Positions 5,963 to 15,100 of a stretch of 18,095 nucleotides of DNA are shown piece by piece. Both the position numbers and the translations under genes were made by a program. Position 1 is the first letter of the stretch; each line of letters starts with the position of its first letter. The notes under the pieces were generated by a model that did not search any database, had not been told where the DNA came from, and worked only from the letters and a program-made list of their open reading frames with translations. The stretch is taken from NCBI GenBank assembly GCA_934654755.1, contig CAKUGQ010000024.1, positions 1 through 18,095 of the forward strand, given 5' to 3'. The stretch comes from an uncultured Oscillospiraceae bacterium (GTDB lineage: Bacteria; Bacillota; Clostridia; Oscillospirales; Oscillospiraceae).

Positions 5963-6475
5963 ATGCTGTCTTTTTTGCCGACCTATCTGTTTCCGTCTGT
6001 TACCGATTTAAAGCCGGAATTTCTGCGGGAGCGTGGTATCGATCTGTTGCTTCTTGATTTCGATAATACCCTCCTTCCATATACGCAGGATGAGCCTGAC
6101 GAGGCGCTGCTGCGGTGGCTTGAGGAGATGCGTCGGAGTGGTATTCGGCTGTGTATCGTGTCGAACAGCAGGAAGAGTCGTGTGCCGGACTTCTGCAGGC
6201 GCTATGGTCTTGCCTGTGTGACGCATGCCGGAAAACCCGGCAGCCGCGGGATCCGTGAGGCGCTGCGGCGTTTCGGCGCAACGCCGCAACAGACAGCGTT
6301 GGTCGGTGACCAGATTTTTACTGATATTCTCGGAGCCAATTGCGCGAAGCTCACCGCAATTCATGTTAAATCCATCCATAATCACACTGTCCCGCTCCGG
6401 CTGCGGCATGTCTTTGAACTGCCGTTTCTGGCGCTGGCAAAGAAAAGGAGAATGAAACATTATGAAGAACCTTAA
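5963..6475 (+). CDS. yqeG: YqeG family HAD IIIA-type phosphatase
   Basis: This 170-residue cytosolic HAD-superfamily phosphatase has all four motifs: D32-F-D34-N-T (nucleophile and acid/base Asp), S67-N-S69, K91 in HAGKP, and G115-D116-Q117 with D121 in GDQIFTDI. The DFDNTLLPY and GDQIFTDILGAN signatures are those of the YqeG/phosphatidylglycerophosphatase-like group; the physiological substrate in Firmicutes is not established. The ribosome site is weak (GAGCCGAG before ATG 5963). It heads a rightward cluster and overlaps the peptidase gene by 14 nt, suggesting translational coupling. The gene has normal family length and nothing looks broken. Confidence 0.92.
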   Translation: MLSFLPTYLFPSVTDLKPEFLRERGIDLLLLDFDNTLLPYTQDEPDEALLRWLEEMRRSGIRLCIVSNSRKSRVPDFCRRYGLACVTHAGKPGSRGIREALRRFGATPQQTALVGDQIFTDILGANCAKLTAIHVKSIHNHTVPLRLRHVFELPFLALAKKRRMKHYEEP

Positions 6476-7529
6476 AAAGTACCGCAGCTTGCTGAATTCT
6501 GAGGTGCAGGGCCTGTTCCTGACCTCTCGCTACAGCCGTATGTATGCCGCCGAATTTGACATCGCCGAGGGCTTTGCCATCGTCAGTGCCAAGGGTGCGC
6601 GTTACTATACCGACGGTCGCTATATTGAATCCGCACAGAACAATATCAAAGACTTCGAGGTCATTGAGTTCAATGCCGAGCATCCGCTGTTTACGCTTCT
6701 CAATCAGGCCATTGAAGACTTTGGCATTAAGACCTTCGGCTTTGAGGATGCCTATCTGGCCGTCGGCGAGTTTAACTCCTACCGTGAACGCCTCCATGCG
6801 GACTTTGTTCCCATGACCGCGCAGATCAATGCCTTCCGTGCAAGCAAGGAGCCGTGGGAACTTGACCGTATGGTCAAGGCACAGGAGATCACGGATAAAG
6901 CCTTCGCTGAGGTCTGCACTCGCATCCACGAGGGGATGAGCGAGAAAGAGCTGTGCGCCGAGCTGATCTATTGCCTCTATAAAAACGGCGCCGAGGGGTT
7001 GTCGTTCGATCCGATTGTTGTCTCCGGCCCGAATACCAGTATGCCCCACGGCGTGCCCGGTGAGCGCAAGCTGCAAAAGGGTGACTTTATTACGATGGAC
7101 TTTGGCGTTCTGTATCAGGGCTACTGCTCCGATATGACCCGTACCGTTGCGCTGGGCTATGCGACCGACGAGATGAAGAAGGTTTATTACACAGTTCTGG
7201 AGGCGCAGCTTGCCGGCATCGCCGCGAGCAAGGCAGGTGTCAGCGGTCAGGCAGTAGACGCTGCGGCACGCAAGGTGATTACGGATGCGGGCTACGGTTC
7301 CTACTTTACGCACAGCTATGGTCACAGCCTTGGCTTGGAAATCCATGAGGCGCCCAACTGCAACATCCGCAATACCGTGCCGATGCCGCTGCATGCCGTC
7401 TGCTCAGCGGAGCCGGGCATCTACATCCCCGGGAAGTTCGGTGTTCGCATTGAGGATGTCGCCATCTTTGATGAGAATGGCTGCCGCGTTATTACGCACA
7501 GCCCGAAAAAAGAGCTTATTATTCTGTAA
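6462..7529 (+). CDS. Xaa-Pro peptidase (M24B aminopeptidase P / prolidase family)
   Basis: This 355-residue metallopeptidase is predicted to cleave peptides next to proline in the cytosol. An N-terminal creatinase-like domain (about 1-125) precedes the pita-bread catalytic domain (about 130-350). The five metal ligands are visible: D213 and D224 (MDFGVLYQGYCSDMTRT), H288 (HSYGHSLGLEIHE), E317 (EPGIYIPG) and E331 (GVRIEDVA); H196 in MPHG is the usual additional active-site His. The length fits bacterial PepQ/PepP-type enzymes; whether it acts on dipeptides or longer peptides cannot be told from sequence. AAGGAG at 6445-6450 serves ATG 6462, and the start lies within the last codons of yqeG. 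Location just before efp is common in Clostridia. Confidence 0.93.
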   Translation: MKNLKKYRSLLNSEVQGLFLTSRYSRMYAAEFDIAEGFAIVSAKGARYYTDGRYIESAQNNIKDFEVIEFNAEHPLFTLLNQAIEDFGIKTFGFEDAYLAVGEFNSYRERLHADFVPMTAQINAFRASKEPWELDRMVKAQEITDKAFAEVCTRIHEGMSEKELCAELIYCLYKNGAEGLSFDPIVVSGPNTSMPHGVPGERKLQKGDFITMDFGVLYQGYCSDMTRTVALGYATDEMKKVYYTVLEAQLAGIAASKAGVSGQAVDAAARKVITDAGYGSYFTHSYGHSLGLEIHEAPNCNIRNTVPMPLHAVCSAEPGIYIPGKFGVRIEDVAIFDENGCRVITHSPKKELIIL

Positions 7530-7547
7530 GGAAATTTGTGAAAGTAC

Positions 7548-7576
7548 TTGATATTTCGCCTCTGATGCGGTAAAAT
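7548..7576 (+). promoter_or_regulatory. Promoter of efp
   Basis: TTGATA (7548-7553), a 17-nt spacer and TAAAAT (7571-7576) lie upstream of a leader of about 60 nt, allowing efp to be expressed apart from the peptidase gene. Confidence 0.7.
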
Positions 7577-7642
7577 AAATTGGTACACGGTACACTTGTA
7601 AGATTTTGCCCTTGAGAGGGATTTACAGGAGGACAAACAAAT

Positions 7643-8206
7643 ATGATTTCTGTCAGCGATTTTAGAAACGGCGTTACATTCGACATGGACGGCAAGGTCA
7701 TGCAGATCGTCGAGTTCCAGCACGTCAAGCCCGGTAAGGGTGCGGCTTTCGTTCGCGTCAAGATGCGTAATGTCATCACCGGCGGTGTGACCGAGACGAC
7801 CTTCAACCCCAATGACAAGTATCCGACCGCTTACATCGAGCGCCGCAAGATGGACTATTCCTATCAGGACGGCGAGCTGTATTACTTCATGGATCCGGAG
7901 ACCTTTGAGATGACTCCGGTCGACTCCCACATTCTTGACGCCAGCTTCCGCTTCGTCAAGGAAAACGACCAGTGCACGGTTCTGTCCTACAAGGGCAGCG
8001 TGTTCAGCGTCGAAGCTCCCAACTTTGTAGACCTTGAGGTCACCAAGACCGAACCGGGTTTGGCAGGCAATACCGCTACCAACACGCTTAAGCCTGCGAC
8101 CGTCGAAACCGGTGCGGAGGTCAAGGTGCCTCTGTTTATTAACGAAGGCGACCGCATTTCCATCGACACGCGCACCGGCGAGTATCTCGGCCGTGCAAAG
8201 GGCTAA
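7643..8206 (+). CDS. efp: Translation elongation factor P
   Basis: This 187-residue protein is elongation factor P, which binds stalled ribosomes between the P and E sites and speeds peptide-bond formation at polyproline stretches. It shows the KOW-like N-terminal domain (1-60) with the tip loop HVKPGKGAAF, where K32 is the position modified in other bacteria, followed by two OB-fold domains. The family signature near the C-terminus is present (EGDRISIDTRTGEYLGRAKG, 168-187). An AGGAGG at 7627-7632 lies 10 nt before the ATG. The next gene follows after 24 nt, so the two are probably cotranscribed. No EF-P-modifying enzyme gene lies in the window. Confidence 0.98.
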   Translation: MISVSDFRNGVTFDMDGKVMQIVEFQHVKPGKGAAFVRVKMRNVITGGVTETTFNPNDKYPTAYIERRKMDYSYQDGELYYFMDPETFEMTPVDSHILDASFRFVKENDQCTVLSYKGSVFSVEAPNFVDLEVTKTEPGLAGNTATNTLKPATVETGAEVKVPLFINEGDRISIDTRTGEYLGRAKG

Positions 8207-8230
8207 GCTGCCCGCGAAAGGAGTAAACGC

Positions 8231-8671
8231 ATGACTCTCTCTGAAAGATCCGCTTATCTCAAGGGCCTGATGGACGGGCTGAAGCTCGACACCGAGAAGG
8301 CTGAGGGCCGGATGATTTCCGGCATCGTGGAGCTTCTGCAGGAGATGACGACTTCGATTTCCGATCTGGAAGAGAACGCCATCGCCGTTTCCGATGAGCT
8401 TGACGAGATTGAAGACAGCCTCGATAACATTGAGGACTACCTGCTCGACGACGAGGACGAGGATGAGTACGAAGATGAGGACGACGAAGGCTTCGAGGAT
8501 GATGACGGCGAAGACTTTGCCTATGACGAGGACGCCATGTATGAAGTGACCTGCCCGAAGTGCGGCGAGGTCATCGAGGTCGACGAGGATACGCTCCTCA
8601 ATGAGTCCATCAACTGCCCGAAGTGCGGCGAACCGCTGGAATTCGAGTTTGATGAGGACGACGGCCTGTAA
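8231..8671 (+). CDS. CD1247-type N-terminal domain protein with acidic linker and zinc ribbon
   Basis: This 146-residue protein has a helical N-terminal domain (about 1-70, probably coiled coil: LLQEMTTSISDLEENAIAVSDELDEIEDSL), a strongly acidic linker (about 73-100, nearly all Asp/Glu) and a C-terminal zinc ribbon with two CPKCG knuckles (C108/C111 and C129/C132). This layout is that of Clostridia proteins annotated as CD1247 N-terminal domain proteins, whose role is unknown to me. The efp-adjacent position is recurrent in the group and suggests a role linked to translation or ribosome-associated regulation, which is inference. GAAAGGAG stands before ATG 8231, and the gene ends before a strong bidirectional terminator. 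Confidence 0.85.
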   Translation: MTLSERSAYLKGLMDGLKLDTEKAEGRMISGIVELLQEMTTSISDLEENAIAVSDELDEIEDSLDNIEDYLLDDEDEDEYEDEDDEGFEDDDGEDFAYDEDAMYEVTCPKCGEVIEVDEDTLLNESINCPKCGEPLEFEFDEDDGL

Positions 8672-8680
8672 ACCCGATTT

Positions 8681-8723
8681 AAAAACATCCGTCCGGGGAT
8701 GAAAACCCGGACGGATGTTTTTT
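8681..8723. terminator. Strong bidirectional intrinsic terminator
   Basis: A 17-bp perfect stem (8681-8697 with 8706-8722), loop of 8 nt, ends in T6 on plus and T5 on minus. It closes the efp operon and the convergent ATPase-PH unit. Confidence 0.93.
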
Positions 8724-8740
8724 ATGTATGCGGAACCGTT

Positions 8741-9160
8741 TCAGTCCTCTTCGTCAAAATCGTCGGAATCCGCTCCGTCATCGCAGTGGTCGCAGTGATC
8801 ATGTATGTCGGTCATCATTTCATTAAGCCGCAGGCGACGCTTCTGCTTGCAGCTTTCCACGCTCTGATGCAGCAGCTCCTTGACGTCATACGGATGCTTC
8901 ACATTTTTGATTTGCAGAACGGGTGTGGACTTGTCTGAGGAGTGGACGGTGATCGTGCCTACGCCGCAGAGCCGCTGCCCGAGTGTGCGGCGCAGGCTGA
9001 TGTCACGAATGCGATAGAGCAGGGTTTCCTCATCACGAACGCTCAGACAACCGGTGGAGAGGAACAGCCGGTCGTCGCTCAGAGCATAACGTGTGAAGGA
9101 AAGCGGCATTCCAAGGAAGCGCTTGCGATCCTTCCAGATGTAATCAACCTTTTTGTTCAT
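8741..9160 (-). CDS. PH-domain (bPH2-like) protein with His/Cys/Asp-rich tail
   Basis: This 139-residue protein matches the bacterial pleckstrin-homology-like (YdbS/bPH2) pattern: WKDRKRFLGMPLSFTRYALSDDRLFLSTG followed by EETLLYRIRDISLRRTLGQRLCGVGTI, with no membrane helix. The C-terminal tail (about 116-139) reads MTDIHDHCDHCDDGADSDD and is rich in His, Cys and acidic residues, which could bind a metal. ATG 9158-9160 has an AGGAGG 7 nt upstream; a longer open frame to 9241 lies inside the ATPase gene. The start overlaps the end of the ATPase gene by 17 nt, so the two are translationally coupled and probably act together. The function is unknown; a regulatory role for the transporter is inference. 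Confidence 0.8.
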   Translation of the reverse strand: MNKKVDYIWKDRKRFLGMPLSFTRYALSDDRLFLSTGCLSVRDEETLLYRIRDISLRRTLGQRLCGVGTITVHSSDKSTPVLQIKNVKHPYDVKELLHQSVESCKQKRRLRLNEMMTDIHDHCDHCDDGADSDDFDEED

Positions 9161-11597
9161 GAATAGACCTCCTTTTTTTCGCGTGGGGTTTGCGCAGCTT
9201 GCGGCGCGGGTTTTGGTCGAGCTTTGCAGTGCGTTTGTCAAAGATCAGCAGGAAAAAACGCATCACGGTCGGGCAGGCAAGCAACAGAAGCGCCAGCAGC
9301 AGCGCCGTCGGGAGCGTGAGATACGACAGATTGAAGAAGCCGGGAATGACAAGCAGACAGAACAGCATCGCGGCGGAAACCGTCACAAGTACCGCCAGGC
9401 GCAGACGAGTGAAGGGGAGACTGACGCGATAAAGCGTCACAAGACCTACAGCGGCCAGAATGCACACTGCCAGCGAGTTGAGCTGCGCCTGCGGCAGACG
9501 GAAACACATGGTCAGCAGCGAAGCCAGCAGCACCAGAACAACGTTGGTCAGTCCACCGGGCATCGCCCTGCGGATGACGTTATGCATAAAACGCCCCTCT
9601 ACACGTGCATAGTTCGGCTCCAGCGCAAGGAAGAAGGAGGGAATACCGATCGTCAGTGTACTGATCAGCGAGAGCTGAATGGCCTGGAGAGGATAGGCAA
9701 CGTCCAGGAAGAACAGAATTACCGTAAATGCGAATGAGAAAATGTTTTTCACGAGGAACAGCGCGGCGGCACGCTGGATATTATTTATTACGCGCCGGCC
9801 TTCTGCGACGATGCCGGGCATGGCGGAGAACTGCGAGTCCAGCAGCACGATTTGCGCGACCTGAGAAGCGGCCTGTGCGCCGGAAGCCATCGCAATCCCG
9901 CAGTCAGCATCCTTCAGCGCCAGCACGTCATTCACACCGTCGCCGGTCATGGCGACGGTGTGGCCCTGACGCTGGAAGGCACGGACAAGCCTGCGCTTCT
10001 GGCCGGGTGTCACGCGACCGAATACGGTATATTCACGGACGGCCTCGTCATAATCCTGCTCGGTTTGCAGCGTGGCGGCATCGACATAGCGCTCGGCAAA
10101 TTCGATCCCGGCGGCAGCTGCAACCTCGGAAACGGTCAGCGGACTATCGCCTGAGATTACACGGATGGACACGCCCTGCTCGGCAAAATACCGAAAGGTT
10201 TCTTTTGCGTCCGGGCGCAGCCGATTCGTCAGGAAGACAAGTGCGACCGGCACGACATTCTCGCTGACCGGCGGTTTGGTCAGGTCGCCGTCATACCTTG
10301 CCAGCAGCAGTGTCCGGCAGCCGCGTGATGCCCACGCCTCCGCGGATGAACGGATGTTTTCGTAACGCTCGGCCAGAATGAATTCCGGAGCACCGATCAG
10401 ATAGGCGCCGTTTTTGCCAAAGTCTGCCGCAGACCACTTTGTCGAGGACGAGAAGGGGATACGCCTGACGGCCTTCCAGTCCGTCTTTTCGGCAAACTGC
10501 TCGGCCATTGCGCGTGCCGTTTCGTTGTCCGGCGTTTCGCCGTAGTAAAAGGCGGCGAGGATTGTCTCAATGCTTTCATAGGGGAAGCGCTCGGCATCCA
10601 GCGGCTGCACGTCGCTGACCTCCATCTCCGGCTGCGTGATGGTGCCTGTTTTATCGACACAGAGCACATCGACGTGCGCCAGCGTTTCGATGCAATTCAT
10701 ATCCTGTACAAGCACACGCGAACGCGCAAGCTTCATCGAGCTGACGGCAATGGCGACGCTGGTCAGCAGATACAGCCCTTCGGGGATCATACCGACAAGT
10801 GCGGCGACGGTCGATTCGACCGAAGCCTTGAGGCTCAGATTCTGGAATGCCGGAAGGTAATGATTCAGAAACAGGAGAATACCAAGCGGAATCAGCGCAA
10901 TACCGACGACGGTGATAAGCCTTGTCAGTGACTTCATCATTTCGGACTTCGCGGTGCGCAGATTGTTTTTTGCCTCGGCGGCAAGGCGTGCGGCGTAGCT
11001 GCCTGCGCCGACCTGCGTCAGTTCGGCGCGGGCGCGGCCGGAAACGACAAAGGAACCGGATCTAAGCTCGTCACCCGGGTTTTTGACGACGGCATCTGCC
11101 TCGCCGGTCAAAAGCGATTCGTTGACCTGAAGCTGGCCGGTGCGCACCACGGCGTCTGCGCAGATTTGGTCGCCTGCGGCAAATTCAACGATATCGTCGC
11201 GTACAAGCCGGTCGGTTCGGATGGGCATCATTTCGCCGGAGCGTACCGCCGGAAGCGTTCCGACGGCAACAAGCGTCAGCTGATCGACGGCGCGTTTTGC
11301 GCGAAGCTCCTGATAAATACTTAGAACGGTATTTGCAATGGCAACGACCAGAAACAGCATGTTCTTAAATGAGCCTACCAATGCCAACGCCAGTCCGAGC
11401 ACGATGAATATCAGATTAAAAAAAGTTAAGCTGTTTTCTTTAATGATTTGTGCTTCGGAACGGGTATTTGACGCGGGTGTTGCGTTCGTCAGTCCGATTT
11501 TCTGCCGTTCACGGAGCTGCTCGGCCGACAGACCCTCCTCCGGATCGGCATGAAAGGCCGGAACATCTGCAGCAAAACGGATCTCTTTCTGTTTCAT
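9144..11597 (-). CDS. CtpE-like cation-translocating P-type ATPase
   Basis: This 817-residue membrane pump carries the full P-type core: actuator motif T164-G-E166 in SLLTGEAD, phosphorylated D315 in VDKTGTIT, a nucleotide-binding domain (about 325-465) and the hinge T551-G-D553-G-V-N-D557. The membrane motif in helix 4 is VGMIPEGLYLLTSVA (268-282), with P272-E273-G274; this PEGL version without a heavy-metal N-terminal domain or CPC motif fits the CtpE-type group, for which a mycobacterial member is described as a Ca2+ uptake ATPase. The ion here is therefore probably Ca2+ or a similar hard cation, by family only. There are two helices at 58-95, two at 225-290 and six after about 610; a basic tail ends the protein. 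AAGGAG lies 6 nt before ATG 11595-11597. Confidence 0.92.
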   Translation of the reverse strand: MKQKEIRFAADVPAFHADPEEGLSAEQLRERQKIGLTNATPASNTRSEAQIIKENSLTFFNLIFIVLGLALALVGSFKNMLFLVVAIANTVLSIYQELRAKRAVDQLTLVAVGTLPAVRSGEMMPIRTDRLVRDDIVEFAAGDQICADAVVRTGQLQVNESLLTGEADAVVKNPGDELRSGSFVVSGRARAELTQVGAGSYAARLAAEAKNNLRTAKSEMMKSLTRLITVVGIALIPLGILLFLNHYLPAFQNLSLKASVESTVAALVGMIPEGLYLLTSVAIAVSSMKLARSRVLVQDMNCIETLAHVDVLCVDKTGTITQPEMEVSDVQPLDAERFPYESIETILAAFYYGETPDNETARAMAEQFAEKTDWKAVRRIPFSSSTKWSAADFGKNGAYLIGAPEFILAERYENIRSSAEAWASRGCRTLLLARYDGDLTKPPVSENVVPVALVFLTNRLRPDAKETFRYFAEQGVSIRVISGDSPLTVSEVAAAAGIEFAERYVDAATLQTEQDYDEAVREYTVFGRVTPGQKRRLVRAFQRQGHTVAMTGDGVNDVLALKDADCGIAMASGAQAASQVAQIVLLDSQFSAMPGIVAEGRRVINNIQRAAALFLVKNIFSFAFTVILFFLDVAYPLQAIQLSLISTLTIGIPSFFLALEPNYARVEGRFMHNVIRRAMPGGLTNVVLVLLASLLTMCFRLPQAQLNSLAVCILAAVGLVTLYRVSLPFTRLRLAVLVTVSAAMLFCLLVIPGFFNLSYLTLPTALLLALLLLACPTVMRFFLLIFDKRTAKLDQNPRRKLRKPHAKKRRSIHEQKG

Positions 11598-11627
11598 AAA
11601 AAGCTCCTTTGAACCAACTTCTTTTCC

Positions 11628-11654
11628 ATTATAACACATTTCAGACGAATGCAA
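11628..11654 (-). promoter_or_regulatory. Promoter of the P-type ATPase gene
   Basis: On minus, a perfect TATAAT (11628-11633) with TGT directly upstream forms an extended -10; TTGCAT (11649-11654) at 15-nt spacing is a weak -35. It is divergent from the riboswitch promoter. Confidence 0.65.
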
Positions 11655-11726
11655 CAGGGAATTGTTTCATCTGTCGGTACTTTTTTCGGAAACGACGGTT
11701 TTGGCGAAACACTCTGAAAAAAACAC

Positions 11727-11755
11727 TTGACATTCTTTTGCGCGGGGATTATAAT
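11727..11755 (+). promoter_or_regulatory. Consensus sigma-A promoter of the B12 riboswitch transcript
   Basis: TTGACA (11727-11732), exactly 17 nt, and TATAAT (11750-11755) are a perfect vegetative promoter, predicting transcription from about 11762 and strong basal output controlled afterwards by the riboswitch. Confidence 0.9.
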
Positions 11756-11761
11756 GTGACC

Positions 11762-11989
11762 GAAGTGAATAGGGGACTCGGCCGGCTGTCCGGCGAGGAA
11801 TGGGGTGAAAAGCCCCGCACAGAAACGGTACTGTAAGCGTCAGGCCGCTCCGAAGCACGGGATACCGTGTGAAATTCGTTTACCACTCGCATTTGCGGGG
11901 AAGGCAGGAGCAGGGTGTGCGGATTTTCCGCAAGACGCGAGTCAGGATACTCCAGAGTCTCTGCCATGTCCGGCGTTCCCGGGGTGGTC
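11762..11989 (+). ncRNA. Cobalamin (B12) riboswitch aptamer
   Basis: The leader shows the landmarks of the cobalamin aptamer: a GGAATGGGGTGAAAAGCCCC core hairpin around 11797-11816, the conserved ACGGTACTGTAAGC block at about 11826-11839, and a B12-box-like GTCAGGATACTCC at 11941-11953 followed by CTCTGCC. GC-rich peripheral helices (GCCGG/CCGGC at about 11780-11793) are also present. These elements together identify the class by eye; exact helix limits are approximate. It precedes an intrinsic terminator, so B12 or a related corrinoid would be expected to stop transcription of the surface-protein gene. A pairing of GTGCA (11996-12000) with TGCAC (12011-12015) could form the antiterminator. 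Confidence 0.9.
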
Positions 11990-12011
11990 TTTCGTGTGCA
12001 TTAATTCGTTT

Positions 12012-12046
12012 GCACCGTGTCTTTGGCGTAGACACGGTGCTTTTTT
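12012..12046 (+). terminator. Riboswitch-controlled intrinsic terminator
   Basis: GCACCGTGTC (12012-12021) and GACACGGTGC (12031-12040) form a perfect 10-bp stem with a 9-nt loop, followed by T6. It lies between the B12 aptamer and the start codon, the usual expression platform for transcriptional control. Confidence 0.9.
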
Positions 12047-12106
12047 ATTCGGTTGATGCGCCGTTGCGGCGTGCGACATAAATCACATTTTTTCAGAGGT
12101 GCAACC

Positions 12107-15100
12107 ATGAGAAAACGCATTTGCAGTCTGCTGCTTGTGCTGGCGCTGGTGCTCTCTCTCGTTCCGTCGTTCAGTGCGGCGGCCGAGAAGACCGTCAGCG
12201 TTTGGTTCAGCTGCTACAGCGGTGAAAGCTACAGCTTCCCGATGCTGCGGCAGAGGATCACAGTCAAGCAGGATACCGTCAAGAAGTACGGTTGGAAGAA
12301 TGCCCCCGAGGGTACAATGGTCGGCGGTGTCGACCACGGCGTGAAAGACGGTGAGATCACCGTTGCTGACGCGATCCTGACCGCGCATGAGGTGCTCTAC
12401 GGTGAGAATTTCACCGCAGAAACCATGAAGAATTACATCGGCGGCACCGAGAGCTATATGACGAAGATCTTCGGCCTCAGCGCTGCCACGGGCATCATGT
12501 TTACGGTCAATGACCGTGTGCCGGTGGGTGAGATGACCGACGGCTACGCCGCCAACGAGTGTGTCCTTTCCGACGGTGACGAGGTGGAGTTCTTCCTCCT
12601 GACCGACGACGAGATGTACGGTATGCTCAACACCTACCTGTACTTCGATACCAAGTCTGCCTTTGTCGCTGCGGGTGATACCCTGACGCTCACGCTGACG
12701 GGCTTTACGGCTTACGAGAGTATGTTCTCCGCGCCCGGTAACCCCACACAGCCCCTGACGAGCCTCAAGCCGATGGCAGATGTCGCCGTCGGCAAGCTCG
12801 ATGAGAACGGTGCCTTTGTTGATTTCCTTTACGACGACAATCACAACGTCGTGAAGACCGACAAGGACGGTAAGCTGACCTACACCTTTAAGGAAGCTGG
12901 CACCGTCCGTCTCGCCGCTGTCGGTGATCCGGACGAGGAGCAGTATTTCATCTCCCCGTATTGCAAAGTGACTGTCTACGCAAAGAATGTCAGCGCCGAC
13001 TGGAAGAACTTCCGCAATAGCGACACGAACAACGGCATTACGGATGTGGCTACGCCTTTCGGGCCTGAGTACGCACAATTCCGCTGGGCAAGAAAGCTCG
13101 GCAGCGGTTGGTCCGCGGCTCCCAGTGTACAAATTATTGTGGACGATGCGCTCATTGTTATGAGCAGCAAGACCATCTACAAGCTCGACCTCGCAACCGG
13201 CGAGACTCTTGCAACCGGCGAGATGGTGCAGGCTCCGAGCTACGGCTATACGCCGCCCGCCTATGCGGACGGACTGATCTATGCTCCGCTCGGCAACGGC
13301 ACCGTACAGGCTTTTACCGCTACGGATCTTGAGTCCGTCTGGGTCTACTCCGACGAACTGAAGGGTCAGGCGCTTTCGCCCATTACCGTTTCCGACGGAC
13401 ACGTCTACACCGGCTTCTGGTACGGCGAAACCCGCGACGCGAATTTTGTTTGCCTGAATGCCACGACCGGTGAACTGGAATGGTCTTATACCGTAACCGG
13501 CGGCTTCTACTGGGCGGGTTCCGTTGCGGTCGGCGACTACGTCTGTGTCGGTACCGATGACGGTGACAGCGGCTTTACGGGCAACTCCCGTTTGCTGGTG
13601 TTCAAGAAGTCCTACGCGGAAAATGAGGAGATCCGACCCGTTTGCTCCGTGGAACTGACCGGCTGCGGTGACCAGAGAAGCGCGCTGACTTATGTTGACG
13701 GCAGCCTCTATTTCACTACAAAGGGCGGATATCTCTGCCGTGCAGAGATCGACGAAAAGACGGGCATGATCAACGGACTGAAGCTCTCCAATATTCATGC
13801 GCAGAGCACGTCCACTCCTGTTGTCTACGGCGATTATGTGTATTTTGGCACCGGCAGTGGTATTTCCGAGACCGGTTCGAGCGGCAGCTTCGTGATTGCG
13901 GATCGAAAGACGCTGAACATCGTCAAGGCGGTAGACTTGAAGGGTTATCCGCAGTGCTCCATGCTGCTTTCCACCGCATATGAGCAGTCCGAAGGTGTCC
14001 TGTGTTTCTACAGTACATACAACTCCATCCCCGGTGGCGTGACGCTTGTGCGTGTAAATGCAAAGGACGTGACCGATGTTGAGGTCGTTGAGCTTTACGA
14101 CGCAAAGGGCTATGAGCAGTACTGCATCAGCAGCATGATCTGCGACAAGAACGGAAACCTCTACTATAAGAACGACAGCGCGAACGTAATCTGCATCGGC
14201 GTATCCGAGACGGAGTACCCGCTGTTCGATAAGAATCTGAGCGAAGACCTGATTAAGTATGAGCCGAATACCAAGGCGGACGATCTGGAGATTTCTCTCA
14301 AGCCTCTTAAGAAAGGCACGCTGAGCCTCCAATGGCAGTCTTCTGCGGACGGTGAGACCTGGCAGAATGTGGAGGGCGCAACCGAAAGCCGTCTGCCCGT
14401 TTCCACCGAGGAGCTGGGTACGACCTATTTCCGCTGTGTTGCAACCAACACGGACGGAGATAACGCCGTTACCTCAGTCAGCAATACCGCGACGGTGACG
14501 ATTAAAGTGTTTAACCGTGACACCCGACCGCAGTATGTCATTAACAAGTCCAATGCCGCACCGAGCACCTCCGGGCTGAAGCCTGTTGAGTATGTCAACT
14601 ATGAGATCAGCACGAAGGGCGTTGATAAACCCAGAGTGTGGCTGGCTGCTCCCTCCGAGGGCAGGATTCTCTCCGTTGAGCAGATTTCCGGTGAGGACAA
14701 GTGCTCCATCGTGGAGCAGAGCAACGCTTATGCCTATCGCCTCTACTTCGGCAGCGGCGTTACGGAAGCGAACCGTTTCCTTGTGACCTCCGTCAGCGAA
14801 AGCGGCGCGGAGCAGAAGTACATCCTGACCATCGTTCCGGATGATGCGCTGCCCTTCACCGATATTCGCGGTCAGTGGGCGCAGGATTCCATTATGTTTG
14901 TTTACGAGAAGGGCCTTGTCAACGGTATGGGCGACGGAACGTTTGCTCCGTATATGACAATGTCTCGCGCCATGTTCGTCCAGATGCTTTATCGTCTCGA
15001 CGGTGAACCGGAAGTCGCCGTTTCCGAGAAGTTTAAGGACGTCAACGCGAATGCATGGTTTGCGGAGGCTGTCTCGTGGGCCTCGGAGAACGGGATCGTT

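Noticed and set aside
6366..7394. Minus-strand open frame opposite the peptidase gene
   Set aside because: The plus strand holds a complete M24 peptidase with all metal ligands; the antisense frame shows no family pattern.
12083..14332. Very long minus-strand open frame of 749 codons opposite the surface-protein gene
   Set aside because: It is a codon-bias shadow of a strongly supported plus-strand gene; it has no recognisable domains, signal or ribosome site.
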